In this document: piece by piece, positions 34,930-45,009 of the stretch
Position numbering within the stretch: the stretch's first letter is position 1
How the letters are laid out: each line of letters opens with the position of its first letter
NCBI RefSeq assembly: GCF_029318635.1
Contig: NZ_CP119676.1
Coordinates: forward strand, 372,001-436,000
From: Varunaivibrio sulfuroxidans
GTDB taxonomy: Bacteria; Pseudomonadota; Alphaproteobacteria; Rhodospirillales; Magnetovibrionaceae
Direction: 5' to 3'
DNA length: 64,000 nt
Program-made: the position numbers and the translations under genes
The notes under the pieces: model-generated
Database searches by the model: none
What the model was told of the DNA's origin: nothing
Seen by the model: the letters and a program-made list of their open reading frames with translations, nothing else

Positions 34930-36265
34930 CCTTATCGACGAACTTTTCCAACCAGTGAATGTTGTAATCGCCATTGATGACATCCGCCGCCGAGACCAAG
35001 CGTTGATGCAGAGGAATGGTGGTTTCCAGGCCATCGATGACAAATTCGCTCAAGGCCCGCCGCAAACGCATGAGACATTCGTTGCGATTGGTGCCGTGCA
35101 CGATCAGTTTGGCGATCATGCTGTCGTAATGTGGGGGAACCTTGTAGCTGGAGTACAACGCCGAATCGACCCGCACCCCAAGGCCGCCCGGAGCGTGATA
35201 AATCCCCACCGTGCCCGGCGACGGCATGAACGTGACCGGGTTTTCGGCGTTGATCCGACATTCAATGGCGTGCCCGGAGAAGGTTATGTCTTCTTGGGCG
35301 TAACCCAGGGGTGCGCCATTGGCGATGCGCACCATTTCGCGCACCAGATCAATGCCGGTAATCATTTCCGTGACGGGATGTTCGACCTGAAGACGGGTGT
35401 TCATTTCGATGAAGTAAAAACGGCCGTCCTCGTACAGAAATTCGATGGTTCCCGCGCTGCGATAGCCGATTTTGGCGATGGCCTCGGCGGCGATGGCGCC
35501 GATTTCGGCGCGTTGTTCGGCGTTGAGCGCGGGCGAGGGCGCCTCCTCGAGAACCTTTTGGTTGCGTCGTTGCAGCGAGCAGTCGCGTTCGCCCAGGTGA
35601 ACGACATTGCCGAAATGATCGGCGAGGACCTGAATTTCGATATGGCGAGGTTTTTGCAGATATTTTTCCAGATAAACCTCACCGCTACCAAAAGCCGATT
35701 CGGCTTCGTTCGCGGCCATCTTGATGGCGTCGGGCAGTTCGGAGGCGTTTTGTGCGAGCTTCATGCCGCGTCCACCACCTCCGGCCGAGGCTTTGATCAG
35801 AACCGGGTAGCCGATTTCCTCGGCGATGGACAGGGCCTCGTCGATATCTTTGACCGCGCCGTCGGACCCGGGCACGACGGGGATTCCCGCCGCTTTGACG
35901 GCCTCCTTTGCGGCGATCTTATCGCCCATCAGCTTGATGTGTTCGGCGGTCGGGCCGATGAAGGTAAAACCGTGTTCTTCGACCATGGCGGCGAAGTCGG
36001 CGTTCTCCGACAGGAAGCCGTATCCGGGGTGGATAGCGTCGGCGTTTGAATTTGCCGCGGCACAGAGAATGGCGGGGATATTGAGATAGCTGTCCTTGGC
36101 CGCGGGCGGGCCGATGCACACCGATTCGTCGGCTAGGCGCACGTGCATGGCGTCGGCGTCGGCGGTGGAATGCACGGCCACCGTTTGGATTCCCATTTCC
36201 TTGCATGCCCTTAAGATACGTAAGGCAATTTCGCCGCGGTTGGCGATGAGAACTTTGTCGAACAT
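34922..36265 (-). CDS. accC: acetyl-CoA carboxylase, biotin carboxylase subunit
   Basis: A 447-residue ATP-grasp enzyme that carboxylates the biotin of AccB with bicarbonate, the first step of fatty-acid synthesis. Seen: [16 protein letters not shown] at the start, the glycine-rich ATP lid [37 protein letters not shown], and [20 protein letters not shown] with metal and bicarbonate residues. It is 19 bp from accB and overlaps aat. Length and motifs are complete. Confidence 0.95.
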   Translation of the reverse strand: MFDKVLIANRGEIALRILRACKEMGIQTVAVHSTADADAMHVRLADESVCIGPPAAKDSYLNIPAILCAAANSNADAIHPGYGFLSENADFAAMVEEHGFTFIGPTAEHIKLMGDKIAAKEAVKAAGIPVVPGSDGAVKDIDEALSIAEEIGYPVLIKASAGGGGRGMKLAQNASELPDAIKMAANEAESAFGSGEVYLEKYLQKPRHIEIQVLADHFGNVVHLGERDCSLQRRNQKVLEEAPSPALNAEQRAEIGAIAAEAIAKIGYRSAGTIEFLYEDGRFYFIEMNTRLQVEHPVTEMITGIDLVREMVRIANGAPLGYAQEDITFSGHAIECRINAENPVTFMPSPGTVGIYHAPGGLGVRVDSALYSSYKVPPHYDSMIAKLIVHGTNRNECLMRLRRALSEFVIDGLETTIPLHQRLVSAADVINGDYNIHWLEKFVDKDA

Positions 36266-36284
36266 TGTGATCAGTCCCGTTCTC

Positions 36285-36749
36285 TTATTCGATAATCAGT
36301 AAGGGTTCGCCAAATTCGATGGGCGCGCCCGTTTCGACGAGAATCTCGGTAACGGTTCCATCCTTGGGCGCGTGTATCTGGTTGAAGACCTTCATCGCCT
36401 CGACCAACATGACGGTGTCGCCCGCCTTGACGACGTCGCCGACGTTGACAAACGCCGGAGCGCCGGGTTCGGCCGAGGTATAGACGACGCCGACCATCGG
36501 CGAGGTGACGACACCGGGGTGCTCGGCGGGAGAAGGCGCGGGCGCGGGCGCATCAACGGGGGGCGCGCCATGGACCGGCGCGGGCGAGTGGGGCACTCTG
36601 GGCGCGTCGATGTGAGTGACGGCGGCGGTGCGGGCGATGCGGACGTGCACGTCGCCCTGGCCATATTCGATCTCGGTCAATCCTGTTTCATCCAGAACGG
36701 CGGCCAATTTGCGAATCAATTCATCGTCAACGTCGAGTTTGTGCGTCAT
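36285..36749 (-). CDS. accB: acetyl-CoA carboxylase, biotin carboxyl carrier protein
   Basis: A 154-residue carrier. A helical N-terminus ([21 protein letters not shown]) and a Pro/Ala-rich swinging linker precede the biotinyl domain, which ends with the biotinylation motif EAMKVFNQI and the beta-strand [10 protein letters not shown]. The Lys of EAMK is the biotin site. It lies 12 bp after aroQ and 19 bp before accC, the normal alphaproteobacterial arrangement. Confidence 0.94.
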   Translation of the reverse strand: MTHKLDVDDELIRKLAAVLDETGLTEIEYGQGDVHVRIARTAAVTHIDAPRVPHSPAPVHGAPPVDAPAPAPSPAEHPGVVTSPMVGVVYTSAEPGAPAFVNVGDVVKAGDTVMLVEAMKVFNQIHAPKDGTVTEILVETGAPIEFGEPLLIIE

Positions 36750-36761
36750 TTATCCTGTCAC

Positions 36762-37205
36762 TTATTGTTTTAAAATGTGGGCGAGGGCGTCCACGGCCAT
36801 GGCGTAACCAAAACCGCCGAAACCGGCGATCATGCCGACGGCGGCCTTAGAGACATACGAGTGGTGGCGAAATTCCTCGCGCTGATGGATGTTGGATAGG
36901 TGAACTTCAACGACCGGGAGATCGCACGATAAAAGCGCGTCGAGCAGCGCTACGGAAGTGTGCGTATAAGCCCCGGCGTTGACGATCAACGCGGCGGCGC
37001 GGTCGTGGCGGGCCTGCTGCACCCAGCCGACCAGCTCGCCTTCGCTGTTGGACTGGCGGAAGGTCACCCCCAGACCGCATTTTTGAGCGTGTGCGCGGGT
37101 CGCCGCTTCGATATCCGCCAGGGTCTCGTGTCCGTAAATTTCGGGCTCGCGGGCGCCGAGCATGTTCAGGTTGGGGCCGTTCAAGACCAGGATCTGAGAG
37201 GTCAT
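36762..37205 (-). CDS. aroQ: 3-dehydroquinate dehydratase, type II
   Basis: A 147-residue enzyme of the shikimate pathway that dehydrates 3-dehydroquinate. It has [17 protein letters not shown] with the catalytic Tyr and flexible-loop Arg, [17 protein letters not shown], and [18 protein letters not shown] with the catalytic His. It is the first gene of the four-gene minus-strand operon ending with aat. Confidence 0.95.
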   Translation of the reverse strand: MTSQILVLNGPNLNMLGAREPEIYGHETLADIEAATRAHAQKCGLGVTFRQSNSEGELVGWVQQARHDRAAALIVNAGAYTHTSVALLDALLSCDLPVVEVHLSNIHQREEFRHHSYVSKAAVGMIAGFGGFGYAMAVDALAHILKQ

Positions 37206-37341
37206 CGCCGAGAAATCCTGTTTATCATGATGAGGGGGGCGTTATAGCACCACGCGGCCTTGTGTAACAGCGAGATTTCCCTATGTTAGTTTCAATTTCT
37301 TGAACGCATGCGCAAAAAAATACCAGCTTTGAGGATACTCC

Positions 37342-38328
37342 ATGTCTATTCGCTTGACTATAAATGGCGAAAGCCGTGACTTCGACGATGTCTTGAGCGT
37401 TGCGAAATTGCTGTCCACCATCGGATTGGACGGCGGCAAGGTCGCGGTCGAACGCAATCAGGAAATCGTATCTAAATCGGCCTATGAAACGACGATTCTC
37501 GGTCAGGGTGACCGTCTGGAAATCGTCCATTTTATCGGTGGCGGCGCGTCCGATACCAATAGAGATACGTTCGATATTGCCGGAAAAACCTTCTGGTCAC
37601 GCCTTCTGGTGGGAACGGGAAAATACAAGGATTTCGAAGAAACGGCCAAGGCGATTGAAGCCTCGGGCGCGCAAATCGTCACCGTGGCGGTACGCCGGGT
37701 TAATGTTTCCGACCCCTCTCAGCCGATGCTGGTCGATTATGTCGATCCCAACACCTATACCTATTTGCCCAACACGGCGGGGTGTTATACGGCGGACGAC
37801 GCCGTGCGCACGCTGCGTCTGGCGCGTGAAGCGGGCGGTTGGGATCTCGTTAAATTGGAGGTTTTGGGCGATCAGAAAACCTTGTACCCGAACATGACGG
37901 AAACCTTGATCGCCGCAGAAACGTTGGTTCGCGAAGGCTTTAAGGTGATGGTCTATTGTTCGGACGACCCGATCATGGCGCGTAAGCTGGAGGATTTGGG
38001 CTGCGTGGCGATTATGCCCTTGGCCGCGCCGATCGGATCGGGTTTGGGGATTCAAAACCCGGTCGGGATTCGCCTGATTATCGAACAGTCCAAGGTTCCC
38101 GTCTTGGTCGATGCCGGGGTCGGCACCGCGTCCGATGCCGCCGTGGCGATGGAACTGGGCTGTGACGGGGTGTTGATGAATACCGCCATCGCCGAGGCCA
38201 AGGATCCGATTAAAATGGCGCGAGCCATGAAGTTGGCCGTCGAATCGGGGCGTCTCGCCTACCTTGCGGGACGCATGGCGAAGAAACGTTACGCCGATCC
38301 CAGCTCGCCCCTGGCGGGCTTGATTTAG
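37342..38328 (+). CDS. fused sulfur carrier ThiS / thiazole synthase ThiG
   Basis: A 328-residue fusion. Residues 1-68 are ThiS-like ([46 protein letters not shown]) and end in the normally C-terminal Gly-Gly at 66-68. From about 75 onward comes Thi[38 protein letters not shown] with the Schiff-base Lys, [31 protein letters not shown]. ThiG builds the thiazole ring of thiamin from deoxyxylulose-5-P, dehydroglycine and the ThiS thiocarboxylate. Because ThiS must expose a free terminal Gly, the fused form raises a question. No TPP riboswitch precedes it. Confidence 0.92.
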   Translation: MSIRLTINGESRDFDDVLSVAKLLSTIGLDGGKVAVERNQEIVSKSAYETTILGQGDRLEIVHFIGGGASDTNRDTFDIAGKTFWSRLLVGTGKYKDFEETAKAIEASGAQIVTVAVRRVNVSDPSQPMLVDYVDPNTYTYLPNTAGCYTADDAVRTLRLAREAGGWDLVKLEVLGDQKTLYPNMTETLIAAETLVREGFKVMVYCSDDPIMARKLEDLGCVAIMPLAAPIGSGLGIQNPVGIRLIIEQSKVPVLVDAGVGTASDAAVAMELGCDGVLMNTAIAEAKDPIKMARAMKLAVESGRLAYLAGRMAKKRYADPSSPLAGLI

Positions 38329-38332
38329 GCAT

Positions 38333-38358
38333 TTCGCCTCGGCGTACGGCGAATTTTT
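38333..38358 (+). terminator. rho-independent terminator after thiSG
   Basis: Stem TTCGCC (38333-38338) with GGCGAA (38348-38353), 9-nt loop, then TTTTT. It begins 5 bp after the stop codon. Confidence 0.65.
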
Positions 38359-38497
38359 CACTTTTCGTCTTCGTTTTTAAAAAGCGACCAGATCGTGCAA
38401 GGACGGTGACGCGTATTGTGTTCTATGCGAAACTGCGAATATACGCTATGACAACGTGTACGTGCAGGCGGGGGTGCCTGGACGGGTAATTTTACCG

Positions 38498-38520
38498 CAC
38501 CGCCCTATAAAGGAGCGGTG
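38498..38520. promoter_or_regulatory. inverted repeat upstream of the phosphoribulokinase gene
   Basis: CACCGC (38498-38503) and GCGGTG (38515-38520) flank an 11-bp spacer CCTATAAAGGA, ending 38 bp before the start. It may be an operator or an mRNA hairpin; a CbbR-type TNA-N7-TNA site cannot be claimed. Confidence 0.3.
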
Positions 38521-38558
38521 AAAAACTCGAAATAATTGTAAAACAGGGGGGGATTAAC

Positions 38559-39443
38559 GTGTCCATTAAACATCCGATCATCGCCGTGACCGGGTCGTCC
38601 GGTGCGGGAACGAGCACCGTCAAGGACGCCTTCGAACATGTATTTAGGCGTGCGAAAATCAATGCCGCCGTGATCGAGGGGGATAGTTTTCACCGCTATA
38701 ATCGCGCCGACATGAAAAAGCAGATGCTCGAAGCCGAAAAAAGAGGGGACAACACCTTTAGCCATTTCGGAGAAAAAGCGAATCTTTTTAAAGAATTGGA
38801 GGAGCTTTTTAAGACCTACGGTGAGACGGGGCGAGGCAAACGTCGGCTGTATCTGCATAGTGAAAGCGAAGCGGCGGCCTATCCGGGATTGAAGCCCGGA
38901 GAGTTCACCCCCTGGGAAGATATCCCACCTAACACCGATCTGATGTTTTACGAGGGACTTCATGGCGCCATCGTGTCCAATGGAATCAATATGAAGTCGT
39001 GTACGGATCTACGGATCGGCGTGGTTCCCGTGATCAATCTGGAGTGGATACAAAAAATCCACCGTGACACCAGCCAGCGGGGGTATTCTCAAGAAGCGGT
39101 GATGGATACCATTTTGAGGCGAATGCACGACTACGTTCATTACATCGTACCGCAATTCGTCAATACGGATATCAACTTCCAGCGCGTTCCCGTGGTGGAT
39201 ACGTCCGATCCGATTATATCGCGTGACATCCCGACGCCCGATGAAAGCCTTGTCGTGATTCGTTTCCGTAGCCCAGAGGCAATTCCGGGAGGCGTGGATT
39301 TCCCATATCTCTTACAGATGATCCATGATTCCTTCATGTCGCGGCGCAACACCATCGTCGTTCCCGGTGGAAAAATGGGACTGGCGATGGAATTAATTTT
39401 GACGCCGATCATCAGCTACATGTTGGATAACCGCCATAAGTAA
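38559..39443 (+). CDS. phosphoribulokinase (proteobacterial type)
   Basis: A 294-residue kinase that makes ribulose-1,5-bisphosphate from ribulose-5-phosphate for RuBisCO. P-loop GSSGAGTST (residues 11-19), GDSFHRYNR with the catalytic Asp, FYEGLHGAIV, and LEWIQKIHRD match the octameric class I enzymes. A GGGGGG site precedes the GTG start. It stands alone between terminators, without cbbL, cbbM, cbbF or a CbbR gene within the window, so the rest of the Calvin cycle must be elsewhere. Intact and full length. Confidence 0.93.
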   Translation: MSIKHPIIAVTGSSGAGTSTVKDAFEHVFRRAKINAAVIEGDSFHRYNRADMKKQMLEAEKRGDNTFSHFGEKANLFKELEELFKTYGETGRGKRRLYLHSESEAAAYPGLKPGEFTPWEDIPPNTDLMFYEGLHGAIVSNGINMKSCTDLRIGVVPVINLEWIQKIHRDTSQRGYSQEAVMDTILRRMHDYVHYIVPQFVNTDINFQRVPVVDTSDPIISRDIPTPDESLVVIRFRSPEAIPGGVDFPYLLQMIHDSFMSRRNTIVVPGGKMGLAMELILTPIISYMLDNRHK

Positions 39444-39470
39444 GGCTTTTCCGTAACTTCATGGCGTACG

Positions 39471-39502
39471 GCCCCTGGAAAATAAATTTCCGGGGGCTTT
39501 TT
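39471..39502 (+). terminator. rho-independent terminator after phosphoribulokinase
   Basis: Stem starting GCCCCTGGAAA and closing TTTCCGGGGGC (39487-39497), short loop, then TTTTT. Confidence 0.8.
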
Positions 39503-39613
39503 CCCGGGTGGATGCGTGACACCCGAACCGATGAGCCACAAGCGTCCAAGCCGTACATCGAACAAGCCGTACATCAAGCCGTTTATGAAAGCTTGTCGCG
39601 GCAGGGGTAGGAG

Positions 39614-40114
39614 CTACGGCTTTTTCTTTCCGGTGTCTTCGAAACGTCCCAGATTGCCCAAAAGCTGTTGCATCAGCGTCAATTCGTTCCCCGCGGTAGG
39701 TGTTTCTCGTGTCACCGGCGTCATGTTTTGGGCTTGATCCAGTCCTACTTTCTTAACGGAACGGACGACACCCTTGTTGTCGAAGGCGATTACAAGGATC
39801 GTTCGCGCGGTGACTTTGGGTTTAAAAAATGCCTCGGTCGCCGTGTGCTCGGTGATGTAGTACCAGACCTCGTTCTTGTCGAACACGGCGACGGAAGAGG
39901 GGGATCCAAGTACGTCTTTAACGGTTTGTTTCGTGTAATCGCCGGGAACGATCTCGGCAACTTTTGCGGGGTCGGGGTCGCTGCCGTGGGTTTCGATGCG
40001 CGGGGCGCATGCCGTAAGTGCAACGCCCACAAGCATCAGGGCGGCGAAATACGCGAGGCGCGATTTCCTTCCGCGTGCAAACGTGTATTGCCTTGCTTGA
40101 CTGAAAAGACCCAT
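39614..40114 (-). CDS. bamE: outer-membrane protein assembly factor BamE-like lipoprotein
   Basis: A 166-residue lipoprotein: a basic N-terminus, a hydrophobic helix ending in the lipobox LTAC (Cys about 36), then the SmpA/OmlA fold (IVPGDYTKQTVKDVLGSPSSVAVFDKNEVWYYITE, TILVIAFDNKGVVRSV). BamE stabilises the BAM complex that inserts beta-barrels into the outer membrane. It is divergent from the bc1 chaperone gene over a 250-bp gap in which GGATCGTGAAC occurs twice. Confidence 0.88.
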   Translation of the reverse strand: MGLFSQARQYTFARGRKSRLAYFAALMLVGVALTACAPRIETHGSDPDPAKVAEIVPGDYTKQTVKDVLGSPSSVAVFDKNEVWYYITEHTATEAFFKPKVTARTILVIAFDNKGVVRSVKKVGLDQAQNMTPVTRETPTAGNELTLMQQLLGNLGRFEDTGKKKP

Positions 40115-40364
40115 TATATCTATCGCTTTTTCGTCCCAGGTGGCCTAAGACAGCCGTCGGAGGCGGGGATGCCGTGGTCTTTAGGATCGTGAACGCAACC
40201 TACCGCGATCACCGGATCGTGAACACGGACAGGCGGGCGCCGCACCCCGACTCCGAAAAGGCCGTGTAGGCTTTTTCCGTCTATCCAATGCAGATAAATG
40301 ACACCCCCCCCGGCATCTGTCAATCGCTGGTCCGTGTCGCAAAACAGATGTCGTGAGATTGCCC

Positions 40365-40976
40365 ATGAAACTTTTTCGTCGCATATGGAGGCCCGATCAT
40401 TCGGAAAGCGCCGCGCACAGCCTGTACGGCGCGCTGGTCGCCCAGGCGCGACGTCCCTCATTTTACCTTGAATATGGCGTCGCCGATACCTTGGACGGTC
40501 GCGTGGATATGATTTTTTTGCACACGATTGTGCTTCTTCGGCGTCTGGGGCAGGCGCGACATCAGACACGGCGCACCGCGCAGAGTCTTTATGATATCCT
40601 TTTTTACGATCTCGAGACCGGTTTGCGCGAACAGGGAATCGGCGATGACGGCGTTCTGCACAAACTACGGGCGATGACCGAAAGCTTCAGTGGTCGCGTC
40701 GGCGCCTACGACGGTGCGTTGAAGGAAGATGACGTTTCGGCGCTCGTGTCGGCGCTGGCGCGTAATATTTACCGAAGTGACCGGTTGGATGACGCGCGCA
40801 TTTTGCGCATGGCGCATTACACGCGGGCATGTGTCCAACTGCTGGATAGCCAGCCGATCGCAACCTTATGCGAAGGGCGGGTGCGTTTCGCCGAACCGCC
40901 TACAATACCCACGCCCGGAAGTGTGAAGCCGCAACCGACACCAGAACGAACGGCGCAAGGTGAGGAAATTCAATGA
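40365..40976 (+). CDS. ubiquinol-cytochrome c chaperone family protein (CBP3-like)
   Basis: A 203-residue protein of PF03981, related to mitochondrial Cbp3, which helps assemble cytochrome b of complex III. Typical are SLYGALVAQARRPSFYLEYGVADTLDGRVDMIFLHTIVLLRRL and LYDILFYDLETGLREQGIGDDGV. ATG 40365 is chosen over GTG 40353, four codons upstream. Its stop overlaps the DUF177 gene start (ATGA). This gene pair is common in alphaproteobacteria. Confidence 0.85.
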   Translation: MKLFRRIWRPDHSESAAHSLYGALVAQARRPSFYLEYGVADTLDGRVDMIFLHTIVLLRRLGQARHQTRRTAQSLYDILFYDLETGLREQGIGDDGVLHKLRAMTESFSGRVGAYDGALKEDDVSALVSALARNIYRSDRLDDARILRMAHYTRACVQLLDSQPIATLCEGRVRFAEPPTIPTPGSVKPQPTPERTAQGEEIQ

Positions 40977-41602
40977 TCCACGCGACAACCCCCTCGGCGC
41001 AAAATCGCCTGGATACCGCGATCCAACGCAGCGAATTTTACCGCCCCGTCAAAGCCGATAAAATTCGCGACGAATATCATGTCGTGATTACAGCCTCCCA
41101 CGATGAGTGCGCCGCCTTGGCCCGGCGTTTTTCCTTGCTTGTGATTGAACGGTTGCAAGCGGATGTGCGTGTAACGCCGGGGGGACGGGGCGCCTTCGTG
41201 TTGACGGCAAAAATGTCGAGCCGGGTCGTTCAGGCCTGCACGGTCACGCAGGAACCCGTTGCGGAAAACATCGACTGCGTGTTTAGCGTCTCCTATAGCC
41301 TTGATTCTCCTGAATACTGGGGAAGTGAAAAAGGGCATGATTCGGATGCAGGGGAGGAATACGCCGACCCTCCGGAACCAATCGTGAACGGTGAAATTGA
41401 CATGGGCGAGTGCGTTGCGGAACAATTAATCCTTGAAATCACCCCCTATCCGCGGGTACATGGCGCATCATTTGTCGATGTCGCCGTCGATGCGCCGAAG
41501 AAAAGTGGCGAAAATGACGGCGTCGAGGCGAGGGTAACGGGCCGAAAAAGTCCTTTTTCCGTTCTCGAGAGACTTAAACAAAACGCGGATGAAAAATCAT
41601 AA
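40973..41602 (+). CDS. DUF177/YceD-family protein
   Basis: A 209-residue YceD-like protein, the family linked to 23S rRNA accumulation and nearly always encoded before rpmF. The core EFYRPVKADKIRDEYHVVITASHDECAALARRF and VVQACTVTQEPVAENIDCVFSVSY, then EPIVNGEIDMGECVAEQLILEITPYPR, are characteristic. The distance to rpmF is 85 bp. The C-terminal tail is acidic and basic mixed, probably flexible. Confidence 0.88.
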   Translation: MIHATTPSAQNRLDTAIQRSEFYRPVKADKIRDEYHVVITASHDECAALARRFSLLVIERLQADVRVTPGGRGAFVLTAKMSSRVVQACTVTQEPVAENIDCVFSVSYSLDSPEYWGSEKGHDSDAGEEYADPPEPIVNGEIDMGECVAEQLILEITPYPRVHGASFVDVAVDAPKKSGENDGVEARVTGRKSPFSVLERLKQNADEKS

Positions 41603-41687
41603 ACCGGGTATTGTCTTGCCCCGGCATGTTTTTTTGTTTAATTAAGCACCCCGTTTCCCTTCCGGGATTCTTGAAAAGGTAACGAAA

Positions 41688-41873
41688 ATGGCAGTCCCTA
41701 AGAAAAAAGTATCAAAATCCAGACGTAACCAACGCCGCGCCCATGACGCCCTTGGCGCGACGCAATATGAAGAATGCTCTTCGTGTGGTGAATTGAAGCA
41801 GCCGCACCATGTGTGCCCTGCGTGCGGCCAGTATAATGGACGCGAGGTTCTGGAGTCGGGCACGGCGGCCTGA
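41688..41873 (+). CDS. rpmF: 50S ribosomal protein L32
   Basis: A 61-residue ribosomal protein starting [21 protein letters not shown], with a zinc-ribbon [20 protein letters not shown] carrying all four Cys. It is located between the DUF177 gene and plsX, the conserved arrangement that couples ribosome and membrane lipid synthesis. Confidence 0.97.
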   Translation: MAVPKKKVSKSRRNQRRAHDALGATQYEECSSCGELKQPHHVCPACGQYNGREVLESGTAA

Positions 41874-41913
41874 AACACCCTCCTTCAGCGCACTTAAAAG
41901 CGAGGTATAGGCT

Positions 41914-42966
41914 TTGACCGAGCGGGTAATCTTGTCCGTCGACGCTATGGGTGGCGATGACGCGCCCTTTGTGGTGATCGAAGGCATGGACTTGGCGCTC
42001 AAGCGGATGCCTGACTTGGGTTTCTTGTTGTTTGGTGACGAGAGCAAGATTCTTCCCTTGCTCGGCCGGTTTCCGCGCGTCAAGGCATTGACCGAATGCC
42101 GTCATACCCCGGACGCGGTGTCCAATGACGAAAAAGCCGGCGCGGCTTTACGCTCTGGACGAAATTCCTCGATGCGTCTGGCCATTAATGCGGTGGCTTC
42201 CGGCGAATCTTCCGGCGTGGTTTCGGCGGGTAATACCGGCGCGTTAATGGCGATGGCGAAGTTCGTCTTGAAAACATTGCCGGGGATAGATCGTCCGGCG
42301 ATCGCCACCTATTTTCCCACCTTGCGCAACGAATGCGTGATGCTGGATCTTGGCGCGAATATCCTATGCGACGCCGATAATTTGGTTCAGTTCGCCGTCA
42401 TGGGAGAAGTGTTCGCCCGTCATGTCTTGAAGTTGAATCAGCCGACAATCGGTATTTTGAATGTCGGCAGTGAGGACCTCAAGGGGCATGACTCGGTCAA
42501 GCAGGCGGCCGCCATTTTGTCCGATACGAATTTGCCCATCCGGTTTTATGGCTTTGTCGAAGGCGATGACATTGGCGCGGGAACCGTTGACGTTATCGTC
42601 ACGGATGGGTTTACGGGAAATGTCGCCTTGAAAACGGCGGAGGGGACGGCGCGACTTTTCAGTACCTCCCTGCGCGCCGCGTTTAAATCCTCGCTATTGG
42701 GTAAAATCGGCGCCTTGGTCGCAATGCCCGCCCTGAATAAGTTCCGCGACCGCTTCGATCCCCGGCGCTACAACGGCGCGATGTTCCTAGGGTTGAACGG
42801 GGTATGCGTGAAAAGCCACGGCGGTACGGACGCATTTGGTTTTTCCTGTGCGCTTCAAGTTGCGCATAAATTGATCAAGGACCAATTGAACGAAGGAATC
42901 AAAGCCGATTTCGCCCGTTTGAACGTGGAGCCTTCTTCCTTAGACCCGGCATCGCAGGAGGAGTAA
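41914..42966 (+). CDS. plsX: phosphate acyltransferase PlsX
   Basis: A 350-residue enzyme that converts acyl-ACP to acyl-phosphate for phospholipid synthesis. It begins with VILSVDAMGGDDAP, and contains SAGNTGALMAMAKF, PTLRNECVMLDLGANILCD, VTDGFTGNVALKTAEGTA and the C-terminal GLNGVCVKSHGGTD. The start codon is TTG at 41914, preceded by a GAGG. fabH follows after 3 bp. Confidence 0.95.
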   Translation: MTERVILSVDAMGGDDAPFVVIEGMDLALKRMPDLGFLLFGDESKILPLLGRFPRVKALTECRHTPDAVSNDEKAGAALRSGRNSSMRLAINAVASGESSGVVSAGNTGALMAMAKFVLKTLPGIDRPAIATYFPTLRNECVMLDLGANILCDADNLVQFAVMGEVFARHVLKLNQPTIGILNVGSEDLKGHDSVKQAAAILSDTNLPIRFYGFVEGDDIGAGTVDVIVTDGFTGNVALKTAEGTARLFSTSLRAAFKSSLLGKIGALVAMPALNKFRDRFDPRRYNGAMFLGLNGVCVKSHGGTDAFGFSCALQVAHKLIKDQLNEGIKADFARLNVEPSSLDPASQEE

Positions 42967-42969
42967 AGG

Positions 42970-43947
42970 ATGTCCGTTCGCGCGCGTATTATCGGTACCG
43001 GATCGTATCTTCCGGATAAAATTCTTACCAACGCGGCGCTATCGCAAACCGTCGATACCTCGGATTCGTGGATTCGATCGCGCACCGGAATCGCCCAGCG
43101 CCATATCGCGGCCGACGGACAATATACATCCGATCTCGCCTTCAAGGCGGCGCGGGCCGCGCTGGCGCGCGCGCAGGTAGACGCGGCCGAGGTCGATCTG
43201 ATCGTTCTCGCCACCACGACGCCCGACAACACCTTTCCCTCGACGGCGGTCAAGGTGCAGGCCATGCTGGGGATGCAGCGCGGCGCCGCCTTCGATGTTC
43301 AGGCGGTCTGTTCGGGATTTATTTATGCATTATCGGTCGCCGACAATTTTATTCGCGCCGGGCAGGCGAAAACGGTTCTGGTGATCGGGGCGGAAACGTT
43401 CTCGCGTATTCTCGATTGGGAAGACCGCGCAACTTGCGTTCTTTTCGGCGACGGCGCGGGGGCCGTCGTCCTGCGTGGGGAAACCACGGACGGATCGCAC
43501 GCGCGCCCGCCGGGAATTTTATCGACGCATTTGCATTCCGACGGCAGGTTCGCCAATCTTCTTTATGTCGATGGAGGGGCGTCCTCCACGCAAAGTGTTG
43601 GCCACGTGCGTATGTCGGGCCGTGAAGTGTTTCGTCACGCCGTGGTCAATTTGGCGGCGGTTGTTGTCGAGGCGCTCCACGCCAACGGTCTGGATCAGTC
43701 CGATATCGACTGGATCGTGCCCCATCAAGCCAACAAACGAATTTTGGACGGAACCGCCCGCAAGTTAGGTGTTGCGCCCGATCGGGTCGTCGTCACCGTG
43801 GACAAGCACGCCAACACCTCCGCCGCATCCGTTCCGTTGGCTCTTGATGAAGCTGTGCGTGATGGGCGAATTAAGGAAGGCGACCTTGTTCTGATGGAAG
43901 CCATGGGGGGCGGTCTAACGTGGGGCGCGGCGCTGGTGCGCTGGTAG
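42970..43947 (+). CDS. fabH: beta-ketoacyl-ACP synthase III
   Basis: A 325-residue condensing enzyme joining acetyl-CoA to malonyl-ACP to start fatty-acid synthesis. The catalytic triad is visible: Cys in VQAVCSGF, His in [11 protein letters not shown] and Asn in KHANTSAAS. The acyl-binding [13 protein letters not shown] and closing [13 protein letters not shown] are typical. It is co-transcribed with plsX; acetyl-CoA carboxylase genes lie 5 kb upstream on the other strand. Confidence 0.96.
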   Translation: MSVRARIIGTGSYLPDKILTNAALSQTVDTSDSWIRSRTGIAQRHIAADGQYTSDLAFKAARAALARAQVDAAEVDLIVLATTTPDNTFPSTAVKVQAMLGMQRGAAFDVQAVCSGFIYALSVADNFIRAGQAKTVLVIGAETFSRILDWEDRATCVLFGDGAGAVVLRGETTDGSHARPPGILSTHLHSDGRFANLLYVDGGASSTQSVGHVRMSGREVFRHAVVNLAAVVVEALHANGLDQSDIDWIVPHQANKRILDGTARKLGVAPDRVVVTVDKHANTSAASVPLALDEAVRDGRIKEGDLVLMEAMGGGLTWGAALVRW

Positions 43948-44117
43948 GTCGCCTTCGGAGTGCTTGAGCGTGTCCCGTGCGGCACGAAACGCTTTGATGT
44001 TGCGATGCACAAGTTACGTTTCCGATGGCTTTCGGCATCCCTTTGATATTGACGCAATAATCGTCACGCGATACCCTTGAGTGTTATTTGACCTTAAAGT
44101 GGAACCTGGGACTAACG

Positions 44118-44423
44118 ATGGCAAATAGAACCATTACACGCGCACAGTTGAGCGAGGCGGTCTATCAAGAGGTCGGCCTATCGCGAAATGAGTCCGCTGT
44201 TCTTCTCGAGGCGGTCCTTAATTACATGTCCGAAGCCCTGGTTCGCGAGGAGACGGTGAAGATTTCATCGTTTGGAAGTTTTTCCGTGCGTAAAAAGGGA
44301 CAGCGTATTGGACGTAATCCTAAAACCGGCGAGGAGGTGCCGATCCTTCCCCGCAAGGTTCTGGTTTTTCGTCCATCCCAGGTTATGAAATCGCGCATTA
44401 ACGAGTCGGATTCCTCCCGTTGA
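44118..44423 (+). CDS. ihfA: integration host factor alpha subunit
   Basis: A 101-residue DNA-bending protein of the HU/IHF family. After an N-terminal helical dimerisation part come [30 protein letters not shown], the beta arm with the intercalating Pro region, and the final [19 protein letters not shown] 44118 gives the standard IhfA length; the frame opens 30 bp earlier. The following merR-type gene fits the usual ihfA context. The sigma54 activators later in this window often depend on IHF. Confidence 0.94.
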   Translation: MANRTITRAQLSEAVYQEVGLSRNESAVLLEAVLNYMSEALVREETVKISSFGSFSVRKKGQRIGRNPKTGEEVPILPRKVLVFRPSQVMKSRINESDSSR

Positions 44424-44457
44424 TCTTCATCTAACTGGGATAAGGCGGATTTTTCGA

Positions 44458-44910
44458 ATGTCCACTCATCCTTCAACGCACTACGCCGCCGCGAAAAAGC
44501 GGCGAAACGGAAAGTCGGAGAACGCCTTTCGTACGATCAGCGAGGTTGCCGATGAGCTTTCCCTAGCCTCACATGTCTTACGGTTCTGGGAAACCAAATT
44601 CGCCCAAATACAACCCATGAAAAGAGGGGGCGGGCGACGGTACTACCGTCCAGAGGATGTCGCTCTGCTGCGCCAAATCCGCACTTTACTCTACGATAAG
44701 GGTTACACGATAAAGGGCGTGCAAAAGCTCATGCGTGAGGGGGATATCCCCCTGTCGGATGAAGAGCGCCTGGCGCCGTCTTCCGTCTCTCCCGATGGAG
44801 GCTCGAAACACGACGGAGACGCCCCCGATCCATCGCCTCGACGCGCCTCTCATCGGGATGATTTGCGGGCGGTGTTGGGTGAACTTGAGGCGTTGCGGGA
44901 CCTTTTATAA
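44458..44910 (+). CDS. MerR-family transcriptional regulator (ihfA-linked)
   Basis: A 150-residue regulator with an N-terminal MerR winged helix: [69 protein letters not shown]. No Cys-based metal site is seen in the short C-terminal part, which is Pro/Ser-rich and ends in a helix. This subgroup regularly follows ihfA and then a tRNA-Pro gene, as here. Target and signal unknown. Confidence 0.88.
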   Translation: MSTHPSTHYAAAKKRRNGKSENAFRTISEVADELSLASHVLRFWETKFAQIQPMKRGGGRRYYRPEDVALLRQIRTLLYDKGYTIKGVQKLMREGDIPLSDEERLAPSSVSPDGGSKHDGDAPDPSPRRASHRDDLRAVLGELEALRDLL

Positions 44911-45009
44911 AAATCCCCATCAAAGGTGAATACCGCCATTGCACATCACAGCGGCGGCGCGTATAGTGCGCGCGCTGTCACTTTGTGAAGCGAAATCAAC
45001 ACGGTCGGA

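Noticed and set aside
37206-37341. TPP riboswitch before the thiSG fusion
   Set aside because: The 136-bp gap lacks the CTGAGA-type core and the length of a TPP element.
40184-40230. Direct repeat GGATCGTGAAC in the bamE/chaperone gap as an operator pair
   Set aside because: Two short copies only, without symmetry or promoter context; not enough support for a site.
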